DNA from: Diadema setosum
Lineage: Eukaryota > Echinodermata > Echinoidea > Diadematoida > Diadematidae
Direction: 5' to 3'
NCBI RefSeq assembly: GCF_964275005.1
Contig: NC_092686.1
Location: 44,576,333-44,640,332 of the forward strand
DNA: 64,000 nucleotides
Below, piece after piece: positions 19,332 through 31,600 of the stretch. Position numbers and translations under genes: made by a program. The notes under the pieces were generated by a model, which saw only the letters and a list, made by a program, of their open reading frames with translations, ran no database searches and was not told the origin of the DNA. Numbering within the stretch: the first letter of the stretch is position 1; each line of letters opens with the position of its first letter.

Positions 19332-22300
19332 TGTCTTTCGGGTTGAAGAAAAAACGAAGGACATGTATAGAGCCACACCTGTTTGGGTTAGGAACTTTGA
19401 GCTTGTCTTTGATGAAGTCTAAGATGGCTTGACTGAGCTGACGTCGACGCTCGATGTCCCCGAACCCACGTGAGGTGTATAGGATGAGGTACCCGGAAGG
19501 CTCCTTCGTACCTCCAGTGTAGAGGATTTGACTGGGGTGGATGTGCACTGATATGTCCTATCAGACAAGACACGGAATGAAAGATATGACTAACACTGAA
19601 ACATCACAATCATTACTCATCCTTGCACAGAGCGGCGTATACACGCTGATTTATACAGCCAGTGAGCTGCTTTCTCAACTTAATTTCACAGGCTGTACTG
19701 TCCTTTCATACAACATCTTGCATTGCAACTAATCGACAAATTGCCCAACATAGATGTAAATAATTCACCCGTTTCAGACGGGAACCTGGCAGCCTGTGTA
19801 TTAAGTCTAATAATGGAAATTTCAGAATTCAGTACGGAACGGGTTAACAATATTTACGTCGGTGTAGGGCAATTTGTCAATCAGTTACAATAAAAACATC
19901 TCAATGGATGAGTTTCATGATTTGAATAAACATATATGATAATGAGTTGCATACTTTCCACTTTATTCTTCAGTAATACACGCACTTATAAGTTTGGTGC
20001 AGGCCTATACCTTCTGCTACACGGAAAAGTAACGGGGATAACATTTTTACAGCTAACAAGACAAATGTTCTTGTGACATATTTCTCCAAGCAAAGGGCAG
20101 TTAATAACCAGCTCAAAGGGCAGTTAATAACCAGGTCGAAGGCCATCACACAGAGAAGCTAGGATACGACCCTGATACAGTGGACTCCCGTTTAACGAAG
20201 TCATTGGGACTGACAGTTTTTCTTTAGTTATATCGAAATTTCGTTATAACCGAACCAATAAACACTACACTCTTAAAAAGAAAAGGGTAAATCAACATTT
20301 AAAAGGGGCGAGGAGTGACAGCGTTTTTAAAATGTTGTATTCACCCTTTTATCCAGCTGAATCCAACAGTTAGATGTGCTAGATACAGCAAGAAAAGGGA
20401 TGAATACAACATTTTTAAAACGCTGTCACTCCTCGCCCCTTTTCAAACGCTGATTTACTTTTTTTCTTTTTAAGAGTGTAAAGATACATAGAGCAGGTAA
20501 TATTGCAGCCTGAATTTTTATTTCGTAGTAACCGTAATTTCGTTATAACCGTGTTCGTGTATGACGGGAGTGCACTGTAATAAGTCAGGTCATTGACCCG
20601 AGCCCAACCAGGAAGTGGTAACAAGAGGAAGACAAACACGTATTAACATACTGCACAGATAGGAACAATGACGTGTGGAACCAATTCGGCAGAGATGACG
20701 GTTTGCCCTCAGCCTCCTTACCGTGGTCACAGCACAATGTTCGTGAGACGTATCTCTCGTGTGTCCGGGTTATAGGTACCTACTTCGGTCATTTTGTGTT
20801 TCTTCCACACTCTTCTTCGTTTCTCGAAAAATCAAGTACTGTACACATAGCATACAATGTCAAGCGGACGGAAACCCACCCATTCTTAATGACAATAACA
20901 GCACCTCTCACAAATAGTTAGGCCTATAGTTATTCTGCTTTCATAAGTCTGCCGAAATATAAATTTTTCACAGATTACACACAGCTACAACCGCTAACTT
21001 CTATCTCTGCAAAGCTGCGCCACAATGCAAATATTATCTAACATTTTCTAACTTGCGCAGCTACGTTTTTTAAGTAACACCTCCCCCCCCCCCCCAAAAA
21101 AAAAAGAGAGAGAAATCAACGGTTAATCAATGGTCTATGATTACGTATTTATGCATCTGGCAACAGCAGCGATAAAATTGCAACTGATTGACAGATTGCC
21201 CCACATCGACGTAAATTATTTACGTCGATGTATAGGGCAATTAAATTTGTCAATCAGTTGCAATAAAAACACCTCGACGGAAGAATTCATGAATTTAAGA
21301 GAGATAATTCCTTCACATTACTCAAATAACTGAACGGGAGAAAGAGTTTGATGAGTGAATATGTAGAATTCCTTAGTGGAAGATACAAAAAGATGAAGAA
21401 GACGGGAGAGAAAACACTGAACAGGTACTATTTATAAATTGGCAATGATAGGCCTATGATAGAGATAATTCTACTACATACCTTATAGGATAGCTAATCA
21501 TTGGCTATCACAGTCTTTTGTCATATATTCAGGTGGGGCATGGGTAGCGACGACATAAAGATGAGCATGCATGTTAGAACCAGTTTCCAAGGCGATGAAT
21601 GGCTTTGACATACCACACTTTCTATTCGTTTGTATTGCTACAATGCTAATTAACAGAAGTACATCATCAATGCTTTTGTTGGCACTAATACACCTACACT
21701 ATAAACCTTAAACATTTTCAAGAGATAGATCGATACAGGTAGAGGGAGAGTAATATAGTTTGTATGACCAAACGTTTTTAATGATCATTATAATGTAAGC
21801 CTATATGCGTATAATATACAAACGGGAAATCATTTTGTGACATAAGGAAAATGGGGATATCTCGATCTATTGTACAATTTGTATTATACCAAGGAAATAC
21901 TAGAATAGTACCTCCTTGATTATACTTGGTGTATACAATATGATGATAGGCCCTATTATCATGGATTGATGATTGTTTTCATTTACATTATTTTCATTTT
22001 CAACAAAAAATAATGGGGCATAGCGTATATAAACCATGCTAAAAAAAAGCAATATAGCGTGCTTTGATGTATTCTATTAAATGTCACAATAAACACGCAT
22101 TGTACAATGGGGTGTACGTGGAGCAAAGGTGTACATACGTCAGACAATGTATTATTAAAATACTGCAAAGTATTGAAAATGGAAGGGAAGCTGAGCTCAA
22201 AAGGAGGACTTGTCATTATGCATTCTCACCTAGAAACATATCATAATAAGATACAGAAAAATGTTGGCTATGTCCACTGAAACGTAAAACGTATTATTTA

Positions 22301-22610
22301 TATGTTACAGTGAGTGACAACACATAATATGCACACCGGACATCGACACTGTTGTATAATAAAAGGTAAAACTTACTGCGTTGTCACAACACGTCGTTTG
22401 AGATCGATCATATTCATATCAGATAATTCATCTTGCATAACTATGAACTGACAGTATTTCAATACTACTGACAATAGAATTGTAACCTTGATTATTCCGT
22501 ACCTGTCCATCCCTGTGTAATCTATCCGCCAGAATATTAGTTAATCCGATGGCGAAATCGTCGCTGAATGATTCTGCCCTGATATTCGTCTCGAACACGG
22601 CGAGAGGCAT
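16392..22610 (-). CDS. MIF: MIF-superfamily tautomerase-like protein (three exons)
   Basis: Macrophage migration inhibitory factor and D-dopachrome tautomerase are small trimeric proteins with keto-enol tautomerase and secreted cytokine activities. Exons are 22503-22610, 19379-19557 and 16392-16548; they join in phase (0, then AG|G) to 147 residues. The start MPLAVFETN supplies the N-terminal proline that is the family catalytic base once Met is removed. ADRLHRDGQDISVHI aligns with MIF 'AQATGKPPQYIAVHV', with Arg replacing Lys32. TGGTKEP matches MIF 'FGGSSEP'. The CxxC motif of MIF is absent (SGYL), and Tyr95 and Asn97 are replaced. The protein is about 30 residues longer than the usual 115 at the C-terminus. 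Intron 1 follows codon 36, as in vertebrate MIF. Both introns (about 2.9 kb) are filled with short inverted-repeat elements. Confidence 0.88.
17163..17455. mobile_element. MITE with perfect 19-bp TIRs, GCGCGC-rich
   Basis: The ends GTTTTCACATCAGCCCGAT and ATCGGGCTGATGTGAAAAC are exact reverse complements. The interior repeats the palindromic word AAATAGCGCGCTATTT and variants about six times, plus CTCGAGATAT twice. No transposase. It lies in intron 2 of the MIF-like gene. No obvious target-site duplication was seen. Confidence 0.85.
17945..18394. mobile_element. MITE-like element with perfect 20-bp TIRs
   Basis: CAATAAGCCAGTTCGGGGTT at the left end is the exact reverse complement of the right end (18375-18394). 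The inverted match continues in weaker form inward. Length is 450 bp with no coding frame. Intron 2 of the MIF-like gene. Confidence 0.8.
18570..18735. mobile_element. GC-ended MITE-like repeat
   Basis: It begins GCGGATTTAGAGGGGCGC and ends GCGCCCCTCC-(C)n-TTTACGGAATTCCTGGATCCGC, so the ends are imperfect inverted repeats. The same right-end sequence (GGAATTCCTGGATCC) recurs at about 24840-24860, so it is a dispersed family. Confidence 0.65.
19297..19325. repeat. (AG)n microsatellite beside MIF-like exon 2
   Basis: A run of AG dinucleotides 54 bp downstream (on the gene strand) of the exon 2 donor. It gives a polypyrimidine CT tract in the transcript. Confidence 0.9.
19722..19891. mobile_element. 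MITE-like inverted repeat (ATTGCAACTG family), longer copy
   Basis: The left arm ATTGCAACTAATCGACAAAT, continuing TGCCCAACATAGATGTAAAT, pairs with a right arm ending TTGTCAATCAGTTACAAT. A shorter copy of the same family is at 21177. Intron 1 of the MIF-like gene. Confidence 0.7.
20178..20577. mobile_element. pogo/Tigger-like MITE interrupted by another MITE
   Basis: The outer ends CAGTGGACTCCCGT and ACGGGAGTGCACTG are flanked by TA on both sides. A CAGT...ACTG terminus with a TA target is typical of pogo/Tigger elements. Inner words TTTCGTTATAACCG occur in both halves. The element is split by a second insertion at 20266-20480. Confidence 0.75.
20266..20480. mobile_element. mariner-type MITE nested in the preceding element
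   Basis: Perfect 15-bp inverted ends TACACTCTTAAAAAG and CTTTTTAAGAGTGTA include the TA target duplication. The arms continue with GGGGCGAGGAGTGACAGCG pairing with its complement near 20420-20440, so most of the 215 bp folds into a hairpin. Confidence 0.85.
21177..21264. mobile_element. Short palindromic copy of the ATTGCAACTG family
   Basis: An 88-bp near-perfect palindrome: ATTGCAACTGATTGACA at the left and TGTCAATCAGTTGCAAT at the right. The centre is TACGTCGATGTA-like sequence on both sides of a short loop. Confidence 0.8.
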
Positions 22611-24209
22611 TTTTTACTGTTATTTCGATCTCGATATTTTATTGACGGAGACTCTCTTCCTTCGAATTGTACTGTGCTCACATGCAAACCGTGTCGCTAT
22701 TTAGACTGCGAGAGTTATGGCACGAAAGTATAGTCTTAAACGGCGATTTCACACGCGGAAAATCCCCAGTCAGCCGCTTGACCTCACTGAGAAATGAAGA
22801 TGTTCATGCTGGGAACAATTATTTGCAGATTTATACTATAGCTGCTTTGTACAAGTAGTACGCGTGCTTTCTCACGTAGACACACGCTGTCATGGTCAGG
22901 CGAAATTACCACAATCTTTATCAGATACAGTACATCCTTCAGCATCAGCATCTGCATTGCATGGCCACAGCGCGGCGAGCTGCAGGCAAACCCGACGTGC
23001 GCGTGCCAGTTTTGCAGGCAGGCTTTCATGTGTGTACATTCTGTTTCGCTATTCCAACGCCCGCTTATTAGTCATTCCGTTCGCACTAGCACGGCCCAGC
23101 TGATATCAAACCTCAGTCAGGTCATGACCTTCCTCCGTATACAAGGCCAGCTGTCGCAGTCGCGATTTTAAAGAGGTACATACAAACTGCAGTTAAATTT
23201 CAATGAGTCAAGCAAATATAAAAAAAAAAAAAGTATGATGAGATATAATGAATAGGCCTAAATTGATACACGATATTAATGATATGTTATTAACGATATT
23301 AATGATATTGTCAACGATATTTATTTTTGCTGCAAGAAAAGATATTGTCAAAGACATTAGGCGATAAGGTCATTATTGCCAATGCGTTTCCGAAGGATTT
23401 GCATACAGATTATGTTTAACAATAATTTCATTCTTCCCATCATGCAGTTGGACTTGATCTTTATTAAAACAGAGATTAAAAGAGAGTAGTTGTACCTAGA
23501 TCAGCAATCACTTACTGGAGGTGTTCGAGTTGCCAAATCAAAGACAATACGATATCTTTTGTAAATCAACTAAGAATATTGCAAGACCTCATCTGTTTAT
23601 GCATAATTATGGGTTTATGATCTGTGTTATTTTTACGGAGAAACCTTTTCTTTACTTGCATTGTTTCGGTAGGCGCCTACACATCCACAATGAAGCCATG
23701 CCACTGCATAATTCGTTAAGGTTGGTCAATTTTCTCTAACTTGAAGATAAAGTCGAGATCCCCTTTTAGTTGCCTACGTACTACATCACCTCGACCACTA
23801 TCTGCTCTTGGGTCGGTGAATTTAATTGGCTAATCATGTATCACGGTAAATTGTCAACCCATTTCGAGGGTGCGTTGTTTACTTCACCAAATTATAGAGG
23901 TTCAAGAGCTAGAGTTCCAACTGGCTGTGATAAATAAATCAAACAGCTGTCGGTTTTCTGTGGATGCATTTGGGTTTGATGCCACCATCTTTTTGAGCGA
24001 TATGAAAATTCATTTTGAACTGGAATTAATTAACATATCTGTCGAGTATGTTTTGCCTATATCAGTTAAATGAAATGAAATTTCACCTGATGAAATTAAC
24101 AAAAATATGTCAATGGGCCCGACCAGAAATATGTGCAGAGTAAACTGATTGTACTGTATATGCTATTCAAGTATAGTAATCTTTGATTATTAATTAATAT
24201 GTTACATTA

Positions 24210-24366
24210 GCAGGGGCCGCGGAAGCGGGGGGGGGGGGGGGCAGCCCCCCCCCCCACTTTTGGTTCGTCAAAAAAAAAAAACCTTGCCACCCGTCCCCCC
24301 GGTCCCGCAGCCCCCCCCCCCCCCCCACACACACACACACACTGAAAAACGTTCCGCGGTCCCTGA
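24210..24366. mobile_element. GC-palindrome repeat family, short copy
   Basis: The ends CAGGGGCCGCGGAAGCGG and AACGTTCCGCGGTCCCTG are inverted. The interior has poly-G, poly-C, ACTTTTGGTTCGTC and CCGGTCCCGCAGC blocks. A longer copy with the same blocks in the same order is at 50231. Homopolymer lengths in the assembly may be unreliable here. Confidence 0.75.
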
Positions 24367-27149
24367 TTAGTGCCCGTATATGCACAGTCGAGTAATTTTG
24401 AAGTATATTTCATCAATCTTTACCCAATTTTTATTCGCCCATCCCCGTCACATGTTAAACCATTAATTAGTATAAATTTCGGGGTGTCATTTTCCGATAT
24501 TTGTAATCCGTAAATCGATTTCGATCATTTTCACACAGGATAACGTTGTGTCTTGGAGTTTGCGTTAAGTAGTATTTCGGGTTTTTATGATCGAGTAATA
24601 GGCCCGTGTTTCATTCTGTTCTGTATTTTCAGAATTTTGAAAGTAAAATAAAATTCAAACAACATCTTTTGTAAGTAAGGATGGCGAGAAGTATTGAACA
24701 TCATAAAGACATATCCTCCATAGAGTGTAGCTGGTTATCATGCATTGCTACATGTAATCTGTGAGGTAGTCCAGTTTAGATTGGTACATCAAAAATACTT
24801 CAATTTTGTTTTTAATTTTGCATCCCCCCCCCCCTTTTCCGGAATTCCTGGATCCATCCCTGTTCACCAAACTAACAATATTTTAAACAATGGCAAAGGT
24901 GAAGTGGTTCATATCCTTCTTTATTTCACGTAAGTGATTATCCGTTATTCAGTGTGTAGTTAAATGTCAGATCATAGATATGAATTTCTTATATTCACCC
25001 GCTCGCCATAGCAAACATTTTGTCCCGTCAAGCTTACGTACGGAGAAATATCTCTCTTCATTCTCAAGTTGACTCTTTATACAGTGAAAACCATTCAAGT
25101 TGAATGAAATCATCAGAGCAATCAAACAAGCAAAAAATAAAAAATAAAAAAAAAAAAAACAGGAAAACAAACGAAAAAAAAAGAAATTTCATATGGATTA
25201 ATAAAGTTGCCATGAAATTGGAAAAAAAAAAGTTTAAGACACGGAGTTCCAACTGGCTGTAATTATTCAAATAGTTGTCAGTTTTTATTGGATGCATCTC
25301 TACAGAAATTTGATGCGATGTTAAGATTTTTCACCTCTGATTCATTAAAAAAGAAAGAAACCTGAATCAAAGAATTTGGGTCAGTGAAGAGGTCACTGAA
25401 AAACTTCCGCGACTTATATTTTGACATAAAGCATTAACATAATTTTGATGAATATTCTACTGTTTCGATATTTCATTGCACTAAGCCTATTTGTAATATC
25501 AAAATGCCTTCAACTGAATCAACTGGTAAACTATAATACAGATTACTGGTTGATAAAAAAGTTGCTTCCAAAAAGGCTGCTTATACAATGCACTCTATAT
25601 CTTTAGAGGAAATACATGTAAATGTTATTCGGTTCATAATTTTATTCATGTCTAATCACATCTGAAAGACTTTACAACATAAAACAATGCAATTAATGCA
25701 TTTAATACAAACTGTCAATTCATAACTTCAACAGATATGAAAAACACATATTAATAATATTTTTATTAAAAATATTAATAAAGTAATGTAGAGATAATGC
25801 TTCACTTTCTTTCCATAGACATACACGCAGGCAGGGCGATGTATGTGCATTGATATGTATGTTCACTGCTTCAACGTGCTGATGAAGCAGGTCACACATT
25901 TACAACCCTGGTCAAATTATGCTACTCTGTTTTCTTTAGGGAATGAATACAACATGTGCCAGGAGATATACTTCAAATTCTTGACACTTAACACTAGATA
26001 CTTGAAGTGTAACACTGGACACTAAATAATATGTGATAAACCTTTCATGGCATGTGCCTGAGAAAAAAAACAAAACAAAAACAAACAAACAACAATAACA
26101 AAAGCTATCTTGGCATAAAGAACATCTATGACTCCCTATTGCAATATTCAACAGGTGAACCCCATTACAATGAGATTGTTGGGAAACAGCAAGAAATTTC
26201 TCCTCAGAACATAAAATCTTGTTAAAAACAGATAAAGTAAATAAGGGAAATAATGACAGACTTACATGTCAGATCCTCTCGTACTAATGCAATCTCATAG
26301 TATCAGCATTCACTATGACAGGGCTCGCCTGTAGTCTCAATGACGTATCAATCGCCTTAAGAAATATTTGTCGTCACATTCTTTTCATAGCTGCCTCACA
26401 GATGACTCACTCGGAATGTAGTTATTGTGAATCTCAACAGACTGATCCTATGGTAAACATGTCAATTCCACTGACTGACTGTGTCTTCTGTAGCTTTGCA
26501 GTCTCTTTGGTGCTTTCGAGTTCCCTACAAGTTCCCAGATGGTAAATTCTACATGCAAACTTTGGTTCTCTAGCAGCGTAAAATATCTTAATCATGGGAA
26601 AGAAGCATTTCCTCTAAAAGTAGCAATATTCCCATTTATTGAATACTCTTATTCTCTTCTCTATAGCCATGTTTTGGTATCCCAGACTGAAGGCACCGAT
26701 CAGATTGCTGGATGTGTTCAAATAATTGATGGTATGTACCACAACACCCCAAACCCTTTACTTAGGAGGAGTATATGAAACTGGACCACATTAGTGTGTA
26801 CAGCTGTACTAGAGAGTTATATTTCAGTTGTTTATGGTAGTTATACTCCTTCTCAGCATGGATTTAACCACTTATGTTTACTAAAATATAAATTCAACAT
26901 CACTGAGACTGTTCACACTATACACATGAACACAAATAGCTTTTTATTGCAAATACGCTTAACCTGGCAACATCCAAAACCTGATCGGTTACATCAAACG
27001 AGATGATACTTGCACTTATATATCATTGGTTGAATAAAATGTTGCTATTTGAGGTGATATATTACATATTACATAGTGTTGATGTTATGATGTAAAAAGG
27101 AATGTCCCTGATTTGTTATTTTGTGTTTGTTGAACTGTTATAGTCTGTC

Positions 27150-27244
27150 ATTCTGTTGCAGGGCCCCCTGGGATAACAGTGTTTAAACCACTGATGGGGC
27201 TACCCTGGGTAAAGAAAACTGAATAAATAAATAAATAAATAAAA
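27150..27244 (+). repeat. 3' tail of a non-LTR or SINE-type element
   Basis: GGGCTACCCTGGGTAAAG is followed by GAAAACTGAATAAATAAA and further AATAAA-type tetramers to about 27241. Such short 3' modules ending in a tetramer run are typical of CR1/L2-type tails. The upstream body was not delimited. Confidence 0.45.
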
Positions 27245-27667
27245 TTGTCTACATATTTTTTTTTGCACATTCTTGCATAATGTCTCAGACATGACTTACA
27301 CGCTACCATGTTTATCCATTTATTTGCCAATTCATCACTCATTTATAAATTGATTCAATGGGAGGTGCTATTTGCTAATGTACAAGTATTCCTTCTATTG
27401 TTTTTTATTCTAAAATTGAACTTCAGTACAATTTCTTTTCATATAATTTCAACACAATTAATCTTTATATGTGACTAGCATGTATTATATCCACAATAAT
27501 TACCCAGTTAAGACTTCCCAGTGGCTCACAGGGAGATATTAAATGCCTAATTAATTTCCCTTTACATGACTTCCAGGCACTGCTCAATATTTGTGAGCAA
27601 GCAAATCTATGAGCTGTCTGTTCTAAAGGGTTTCAAATCGAGCAAACAAAAATTATTATTATTTTTT

Positions 27668-27673
27668 TTTTAT
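27668..27673 (-). promoter_or_regulatory. Candidate poly(A) signal for CPT2
   Basis: TTTATT on the + strand (AATAAA on the gene strand). It is the first canonical signal after the CPT2 stop codon and gives a 3' UTR of about 600 nt. Confidence 0.45.
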
Positions 27674-28282
27674 TAATAACCCTACAATTTGCTGAACTCT
27701 AATGCATTTTTTATGTCTTTACAGGTATACAACCTGTGTATCTATACAATATTTCAGCTCTACTTTAGGGAGAAAGAAATGATGCTGACAAAAATGACCA
27801 CCAATAAAAAATTAACGAGCCAAAAATTTCGTTGTCTCATGACAAACTTTTATACACAGCAACATTCTGGATGACTATTATGTGTCTTTTCAATATTTGT
27901 TGCGTCAAATTTTACTTTACACCTGTACAGAAAATAATCAAATAGTGTTAACTGCTACTGTTGCAAAAGGACATACTACAAGCTATCAACAATCAGAGTT
28001 CATTGTAAAATTTTGCATGAATATGACTGAAGATAGGAATTGGGAATAGTAGCAGTTCTCTTTGCAGTTGATTTTTCCTGCAATGTAGAAGTTCTCAAAG
28101 AACTCAAGATTTCATATTGCTGTCAACAACGACTTGATATGCAGGAACGATCCACTTTTACAGATCAATCACACAATACGTCTTGGTATTGAAATTTACA
28201 AAATGAGCATTAAATGCAGCAATTTCCAAGATCTTTGACAAGAAGTGTTCACTTATATTTCCAGAGTTAGGTGTTGATAATC

Positions 28283-28608
28283 TTATTTGTTTGTTTTTGC
28301 CAAAACATCTTGAATGTCCTTCCAACAGTTCACGACACAGTCTACAAAGTCTTGGCCACTGAGTGAGTCAGGGTATGAAGTGATGTTGCATGCAACTGAC
28401 TCATCGAATGCTGAGTAGCCAACGCCCAGGCCATTGGGGACCACAGGGGCAAACCCCCCAGCCAAAACGGCTGGTGCAGAAAGGGTACTCGTGGACAGGA
28501 TGATGTGGTTGATGTGGGTATAGGCAGGATCGGCAAAGATCTCCGGGGTTTTCCCCTCCTTGGCGGCCAGAGTGCGGAGAGCAAATAGATGTCGGTCCCA
28601 ACCTTGGC
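28283..28608 (-). CDS. CPT2: CPT2 last coding exon with STS motif
   Basis: It encodes [15 protein letters not shown], then [14 protein letters not shown] with the Ser-Thr-Ser motif (about residues 588-590) that contacts carnitine in this family, then [16 protein letters not shown], and ends AKTNK with TAA. The length fits the human C-terminus apart from the last few residues. Confidence 0.95.
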
Positions 28609-31600
28609 CTACAGAGAATAACAAGTGGGCATATGATAGTGATAAGTTTTGGCAGTGGAGGTATTAAAATAAAGGCTAATGATGCTGTAAAAGCATACTA
28701 TCACAAAGGCATGTTCCTGTCTCATCAAGTTCAATTTCTCTTATTTTGATGTAAGACAGACTTAAGCTTGCTTGTCTGTTGAATGCTACAATCAATTGGC
28801 AACAAATTAAGATGAAAGTGGAAAAAAATGAAAACAGCAGATGCTCTTTCCACACATTTCTAGTGTTTCACATGGTTGCAGTCATTACACACAGAGTGTG
28901 TCACAACATCATTACAACACTATATCTTCAACTGAAAATTTCTATTTATCTATCCCTGCACAAAAACCACCAAAAAAATCATGAGATACGTAAAAATACA
29001 TGACAGAGCACAAAGCCAATAATACTAGAACTTTGTAAAACATTTGTATTACGCACAGATATGACAATGCACTAAAAAATTTGCTTCATAAATTGTAGCT
29101 CTATTCCTCACCCATTGCTGCCTCTTTGGTTAGCTGGTTGTGTTTGTTCGAGCACTCTTGAAGCAGTCTCCTCTTCTCCTTATCACTCATTGATGAGTTC
29201 TTGTCAAAAGCCTTGGAGCACTCAAACGTCTCCTTAGTGGCCGAACGCAGGGTCTCCGTCCGGCCATGTTTGAAGGCTGCTGTGCTGCAAGACTCGTACG
29301 TGGCCGCAACCCTGCCCATCATCCTATAGTATGCCATCTGAATAAAACATATAAAGTATGTGTGTGATTTCAAGTCATGCGTAGTAGAATGTGTCTCGCA
29401 CAGATCGGACATGAAGCAGGCATTTCTTCATAGTTTGAATGATCATTTTTTACTGCTAACTGACTGCACACAAAGGTTACACAAGCCATGCACAGCAGCC
29501 CACACAAGCTCCAATCTGGGGGCTTATCTATGCAGATTTGATGATGTTTACTGGTGATAATCCACACGATGTACACCTAAATACTTCACAAACTACGAAT
29601 TAGTTTGGAGGAAGAGACCCCTGCACTACTTTCATCCCCTAAAATATAGTAGACCATTACTTATTACATTTATTGAATGCATTTTATGGATTACAATATG
29701 TATAATGTTTACTTCAAATACCTTTGACTGAAAAGAGGAGTGACTTTCTTGACAGAGAATTATTAAGCAACTTTATGTAATTGCTGGCAATCTTACATTT
29801 TTTTCGTGTACAGAGAAAGAAATTATTCCATAGATCCAAAGCATGCAGGCCAATCATCATTATTGTGTTTTGGTGTAGATTCTTATAGAGTGTTTGGAAT
29901 GGAGCCAACGAAATGTGCACATGTTGAAAAAAAAATAATTAATTGAAAGAGTATGAAACCAAAATATATGTGGATTTAGGGAATGTAGCAATAGAAGTAG
30001 AACATATGAGCAAAGTTTGAGGAAAATTGGACAATCCATTGGAAAGTTATGAATTTTTAAAGTTTTGTTGCAGTTATCGCTAGATGAGAAGACTATAATA
30101 TTTTTTGTACAATGATAAAAAATAAAAACAAAATTCAACATACATGTATTCTCATCATTCTATCATAATGAAAGAGCACTTGACTTGTCTCTTTCAGAAA
30201 GCAGGGGGACATGTTACTCTTAACCTGTGTCAGCAACAGTGATTTTAGTGGAATTTTGTAGAAATAAAAATTTCTTTGTAATGTTGTCCATGCGTGATGT
30301 CCGAAAGTGATGTAGTCTTATAATCAAACTCTGGCAGCACATAAGCTTGAAATATACATCATAAGTTTTGAACGGACTCTCTGACTTTCCTCAGACTTCA
30401 CAGGTGTGTTTGACTAATATGGCTGCATTCACTCAATTAATATCTATATTTGGGTTTCATTTCCCTTTAAGAGATATAAGTTTTCATAAACTTGTAGCAT
30501 CACATTAAAACTCCCCCTCCCCTTCCCCCCCCCCCCCCCCCCAGGACAAGGAAAAGATCTGGGAATTCTCACAGTAGTGAATTCAATTACAGTGAAGAGA
30601 ATTTTAAATATATCTCGTAGCTTAGTTTACATTCATTCATTTACATTCAGCCAAAGGTCTCTTTCTAGTTCCCAGATGATAGTGAACATGGCAGAATGGG
30701 AGACAATGACTAACCTGGAATGAAAGCTGCATGATAGAATCTGGACTGATCTTGCACGTCTTGAGAAAGTTCTTCCCAAAATCCATGTGTTGGTGTGCAT
30801 TGATACCCAGTTTACTGGTTGCTGCGTCGTAGTTGGCTCTGGCTGTGTCAATGGCGTTTGATACAGCTGGGTCGAGATCCAGCGCCAGCTATCAGTGATG
30901 TCATTATGAGGAGAAAAAGATATGAGACTCGGACATCATCAAAATTCTTGCTTGATAAACTCTGCAAGGGACATACATTGATACTCACCATTACAAGATG
31001 TGGCTTTAATTTCACCACGAGACTTTACAGACAGAAAACATGCATGTAACACACATGACATACAACCATACACTTTATTGATACATCATGATCAAAATGT
31101 TTCGGCCAAATTCAGTCATAGCATTGATTGGCCATCAACTAGCAAGTTATCACTATTCTTTAACAATATTTCAGGAGAGTACTCCCTCTTTGTAAATCAT
31201 TTTCTACTTCTATCAATTTTGTTAAACAATGGAAATTGGTAAAAGACAAACAGACATGAAGCTAAACTCTACTTCAAATTTATCGAATGTGCAGCAAAAT
31301 ATGTAGTAACAGGGTATTTTGGACTTCCTTAAATTTTTGTGGATTTTCTATGGCATCATAGAGTCAGACAAATAGCAATCTTGAATCCTTAAACTTTACC
31401 ATGCAAATTGATTTATGACCATGAATGAAAGCAATTATTGATGATAATGATGATGAACAGCCTTTATATAGCACCAGTTATCTGTAGAACATTAAAAGGC
31501 AATTCAATTGAGTGCCAATTGGCTAAAAAAAAAACATACAAACAAAAACACACCCTCTCCCCCGCCCCCCACCCCCCAAAAAACCTATAGCATTGTACAT

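Larger units (their letters stand above)
22611..28282. other. Intergenic region between MIF-like start and CPT2 3' end
   Basis: The right side of the MIF-like start codon must hold its 5' UTR and promoter, but no TATA box or clear initiator was identified. No exon is supported across this 5.7 kb. It contains the GC-palindrome at 24210, a repeat end at about 24815-24865, a non-LTR or SINE-type tail at 27150-27244, and the CPT2 poly(A) candidate at 27668. Confidence 0.4.
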
